Positions 3,956 to 6,360 of a stretch of DNA of 6,360 nt are shown here, piece after piece (within the stretch, counting starts at the first letter, position 1; each line of letters begins with the position of its first letter). Both the position numbers and the translations under genes were made by a program. The stretch comes from Rhodoferax sp. (lineage in GTDB: Bacteria; Pseudomonadota; Gammaproteobacteria; Burkholderiales; Burkholderiaceae_C). The notes under the pieces were generated by a model, which worked only from the letters and a program-made list of their open reading frames with translations, was not told the DNA's origin and did no database searches. The stretch spans positions 1-6,360 of the forward strand of contig VERU01000159.1 of the NCBI GenBank assembly GCA_018882485.1. Direction: 5' to 3'.

Positions 3956-5920
3956 ATGAAACAGAATTCGCGTTCCCCCTCCTCCCCCGGCAGCACCGCC
4001 CGGCGCCAGGTCCTGCAGGGCTTTGCCGGCGCGGCCGCGCTGGTCAGCCTGGGCGCCGGACGCTCGGCGCTGGCCCAGGCCGGCAAGGAGGCGCCCGCGC
4101 TGGCCAAGCTGGTCGGCGAGGGCAAGCTGCCGGCGCTGGCACAACGGGTATCGGCCAACCCGCTGGTGATCCGGGCCGAGCAGGTGGGCGTGTACGGCGG
4201 TTCGCTGCGGCGCGGGCTGCGCGGCAGCGCCGACCACAACGGCATCCTGCGCCTGGTGGGCAACCAGGGCCTGGTGCGCTGGAACCTGGCCTTCACCGAG
4301 GTGCTGCCCAATGTGGCGCACAAGTGGGACGTCAACGCCAACTCGACCGAGTTCACCTTCCACCTGCGCCGGGGCATGCGCTGGTCCGACGGCAAGCCGT
4401 TCACCGCCGACGACATCCTGTTCTCCATCGAGGACTGCGCCAAGAACAGCGAACTCTACAAGTCGGTGCCCTCGACGCTGGTGATCGCCAACAAGCCCTG
4501 CCAGGTGAGCAAGATCGACGAGGTGACGGTGAAGTTCACCTTTGCCTCGCCCTACGCCCTGTTCCTGGAGCAGATGGCCACGCCGCTGGGTCAGTACCCC
4601 ACGCTGTTTCCCAAGCACTACTGCAGCCAGTTCCACCCCAAGTACAACCCCAAGGCGGCCGAGCAGGCCAAGGCGGCCAACCTGTCGGACTGGGCGGCGC
4701 TGTTTCGCGCCAAGTGCGGCGACATCGAGATTCCGGCGCGCTGGGGCAATGCCGAGAAGCCGACGCTGGACCCGTGGGTCATCAGTGAACCCTACACGGG
4801 CGGCGCCACCCGCGTGGTGATGGAGCGCAACCCCTACTTCTGGCAGGTCGACCAGAACGGCCAGCAGCTGCCCTACATCGACCGGCTGACCTTCAGCATC
4901 GCCCAGGATGTGGAGTCGCTGATGCTCGACGCCCTGTCGGGCAAGCTCGACATCCAGGAGCGCCACATCGACTCGCTGCAGAACAAGCCGACCCTGTCGC
5001 AGAACATGCAGAAGGGCGGCTATCGCCTGATCGAGCTGATCGCCTCGGGTGCGCAGCAGGTGCAGATCTACCTGAACCTCACGCACAAGGACCCGAAGAT
5101 GCGCGAGATGTTCGCCAACAAGCAGTTCCGCCAGGCGCTGTCGCTGGGCATGAACCGCAAGGAGATCATCGATGTGGTCTACCTCGGCCAGTCCGAGCCC
5201 TACCAGACCGGGCCACGCCCGGGACACCCCTGGTACCACGAGAAACTGGCACGCCAGTTCACCCAGCACGACCCCAAGCAGGCCAACGAGATCCTGGACA
5301 AGCTGGGCTACGCCCGGCGTGATGCGCAGAAGTTCCGGCTGCGCCCGGACGGCCAGCGGGTGTTCTTCGCCATCGACGTGATTCCCACCCTGTACCCGGA
5401 CGCGGTGGACACGCTGGAACTGGTCAAGCGCCACTGGGCCGAGATCGGGGTCGATGTCAAGATCAACACCATCGAGCGGGCGCTGTACTACACCCGCGGC
5501 GACAGCAACGACCACGATGCCGCCGTCTGGCCCGGCCCGGGGGGTCTGGACCCGATGCTCGACGCGCGCGACTACTTTGCGCAGCACACCCAGGGTTCGC
5601 GCTACGCCATTCCGTGGACGCTGTGGTACGTCTCCGGCGGCAAGGACGGCCAGGAACCGCCCGAGAGCCAGAAGCGGCGCATGAAGCTGTACGACGACGC
5701 CCGGGCCACCGCCGACCTGGGCCGTCGCGGCGCGCTGATGAAGCAGGTGTTCGACCTCGCGGCCGACTCCTTCGAGACCATCGGCGTGTGCCTGGCGGTC
5801 AACGCCTTCGGCATCGCCCGCAACAACCTGCAGAACGTGCCGAAGTCCTACCCGAGCTCGTGGTCCTGGCCCAATCCGGGGCCGGCGCTGCCGCAGCAGT
5901 TCTTCTTCACGCGCACCTGA
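3956..5920 (+). CDS. ABC transporter solute-binding protein, family 5 (Opp/Dpp-like), Tat-exported
   Basis: This 654-residue periplasmic binding protein begins with a signal peptide containing a twin-arginine motif, ARRQVLQGF (15-23), a hydrophobic stretch GAAALVSLGAG (25-35), and a probable cleavage after ALAQA (38-42). The family-5 signature follows at 143-160 (W-S-D-G-x-P-F-T-A-D-D...). RNPYFWQVD and LPYIDRL, and the end SWPNPGPALPQQFFF, are typical of the larger SBP_bac_5 proteins. At over 600 residues it is longer than the roughly 500-540 of DppA/OppA. Family 5 binds peptides, but several members bind oligosaccharides (for example AgpA of Sinorhizobium meliloti for alpha-galactosides, and Thermotoga homologues). 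With udh diverging from the same control region, a uronic-acid-containing oligosaccharide or glycoside is my inferred ligand. A permease gene follows after 92 bp with a hairpin between. A peptide or opine ligand cannot be excluded. Confidence 0.93.
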   Translation: MKQNSRSPSSPGSTARRQVLQGFAGAAALVSLGAGRSALAQAGKEAPALAKLVGEGKLPALAQRVSANPLVIRAEQVGVYGGSLRRGLRGSADHNGILRLVGNQGLVRWNLAFTEVLPNVAHKWDVNANSTEFTFHLRRGMRWSDGKPFTADDILFSIEDCAKNSELYKSVPSTLVIANKPCQVSKIDEVTVKFTFASPYALFLEQMATPLGQYPTLFPKHYCSQFHPKYNPKAAEQAKAANLSDWAALFRAKCGDIEIPARWGNAEKPTLDPWVISEPYTGGATRVVMERNPYFWQVDQNGQQLPYIDRLTFSIAQDVESLMLDALSGKLDIQERHIDSLQNKPTLSQNMQKGGYRLIELIASGAQQVQIYLNLTHKDPKMREMFANKQFRQALSLGMNRKEIIDVVYLGQSEPYQTGPRPGHPWYHEKLARQFTQHDPKQANEILDKLGYARRDAQKFRLRPDGQRVFFAIDVIPTLYPDAVDTLELVKRHWAEIGVDVKINTIERALYYTRGDSNDHDAAVWPGPGGLDPMLDARDYFAQHTQGSRYAIPWTLWYVSGGKDGQEPPESQKRRMKLYDDARATADLGRRGALMKQVFDLAADSFETIGVCLAVNAFGIARNNLQNVPKSYPSSWSWPNPGPALPQQFFFTRT

Positions 5921-5950
5921 CCCGCGCGCACGCTGCGCAGCTTCGTGGTC

Positions 5951-5979
5951 CCGGGAGTCCGCTCATGGCGGGCTCCCGG
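5951..5979 (+). terminator. Strong intercistronic hairpin without a U-tract
   Basis: Left arm 5951-5962 pairs with right arm 5968-5979 over 12 consecutive pairs, eleven Watson-Crick and one T-G wobble (5958/5972), closing the 5-nt loop TCATG. It begins 31 nt after the binding-protein stop and ends 33 nt before the permease start. No T-run follows, so an efficient intrinsic terminator is unlikely. A 3'-end stabiliser or partial attenuator that keeps the binding protein more abundant than the permease, as in malE-malF, fits the place. The structure is seen; the function is inferred. Confidence 0.6.
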
Positions 5980-6012
5980 TGAATCGCGCGCGCCGAGCCC
6001 CAGAGACGTCCC

Positions 6013-6360
6013 ATGCTCCGATTCATCCTCGTGCGAGCGCTGTGGATGCTGCCATTCCTGCTGGCAGTCAGCTTCCTGTCCTTCGTGCTGATCCAGCTGC
6101 CCCCGGGTGACTACGTCACGACCTACATCGCCACGCTGGCGGCATCCAACGAAGTCGTCGACCGCCAGGCCGCCGCCGACCTGCGGGCGCGTTTCGGGCT
6201 CGACCAGCCCATGATCATCCAGTACTGGAAGTGGATCACCAACGTGGTCCTGCGCGGCGACTTCGGCCTCAGCTTCGAGTGGCAGCAGCCGGTGTCCGAG
6301 CTCATCTGGGAGCGCATGGCCCTGACCCTGCTGCTGACGGTGTCGACCTTGCTGCTGACC
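6013..6360 (+). CDS. ABC transporter permease, OppB/DppB family, N-terminal part, cut by window edge
   Basis: From the ATG at 6013 the frame stays open for 116 codons to the right edge (MLRFILVRALWMLPFLLAV...). A first membrane helix spans about residues 9-29, followed by the periplasmic PPGDYVTTYIATL (30-42), then LRARFGLDQP (57-66), QYWKWI (70-75) and LRGDFGLSF (80-88). PVSELIWERM (93-102) leads into the second helix TLLLTVSTLLLT (105-116). These are the hallmark features of the first permease of dipeptide/oligopeptide-type ABC importers; the PPGDY version is one I associate with sugar-oligomer or unassigned transporters rather than DppB itself. The ribosome-binding site is weak (AGAGA about 7 nt ahead). 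It should pair with the solute-binding protein upstream and with a DppC-type permease and ATPases beyond the window. Confidence 0.93.
   Translation, partial: MLRFILVRALWMLPFLLAVSFLSFVLIQLPPGDYVTTYIATLAASNEVVDRQAAADLRARFGLDQPMIIQYWKWITNVVLRGDFGLSFEWQQPVSELIWERMALTLLLTVSTLLLT

Noticed and set aside
3833..5587. 584-codon open frame on the minus strand opposite the solute-binding protein gene
   Set aside because: It is antisense to a clear family-5 protein, its His/Val/Leu/Gly/Arg-rich translation has no recognisable motifs, and such frames are expected opposite GC-rich codons.

Overview
The window looks like chromosomal DNA of a GC-rich proteobacterium. It is most likely a betaproteobacterium of the Burkholderiales (Comamonadaceae or Leptothrix/Roseateles-like), judging from the strong G/C third-position bias and the family resemblance of the proteins. 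That placement is an inference, because there is no rRNA or other marker gene here. It holds two divergent transcription units that meet at one regulatory region of about 290 bp (3663-3955).

Leftward unit (minus strand, read from 3662 down to 1): a dihydrodipicolinate-synthase (DHDPS)-superfamily lyase, a GntR/FCD transcription regulator (4-bp ATGA overlap), a phytanoyl-CoA-dioxygenase (PhyH)-type Fe(II)/2-oxoglutarate oxygenase, a uronate dehydrogenase (udh), and the first 94 codons of an RraA-family protein that runs off the left edge. Gaps are -4, 21, 15 and 64 bp, so this is very probably one operon. Rightward unit (plus strand): a Tat-exported family-5 (Opp/Dpp-like) ABC solute-binding protein, a strong intercistronic hairpin, then the first 116 codons of an OppB/DppB-type permease that runs off the right edge. 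The rest of the transporter (second permease, ATPases) is expected just outside.

Working together, the transporter would bring in a carbohydrate-derived ligand, probably a uronic-acid-containing oligosaccharide or glycoside. Udh would oxidise the uronate at C1 to an aldarolactone, and the DHDPS-like and RraA-like enzymes would supply later dehydration or aldol steps. The oxygenase does not belong to the textbook uronate to aldarate to 2-oxoglutarate route. Its presence, the unusual active-site loop of the DHDPS-like enzyme and a Ser-to-Pro change at a substrate-contact position of Udh together suggest a modified uronate or a variant pathway. No aldarate dehydratase or semialdehyde dehydrogenase is visible in the window.

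The divergent promoter region is comparatively AT-rich and dense in symmetric elements: two near-consensus FCD-type operators (TNGT-N3-ACNA) about 116 bp apart centre to centre, a perfect 12-bp LacI-family-like palindrome, and repeated GCTTGACA motifs. No RNA genes, insertion sequences, CRISPR arrays or phage features were seen. The many long reading frames antisense to these genes are GC-rich shadows.
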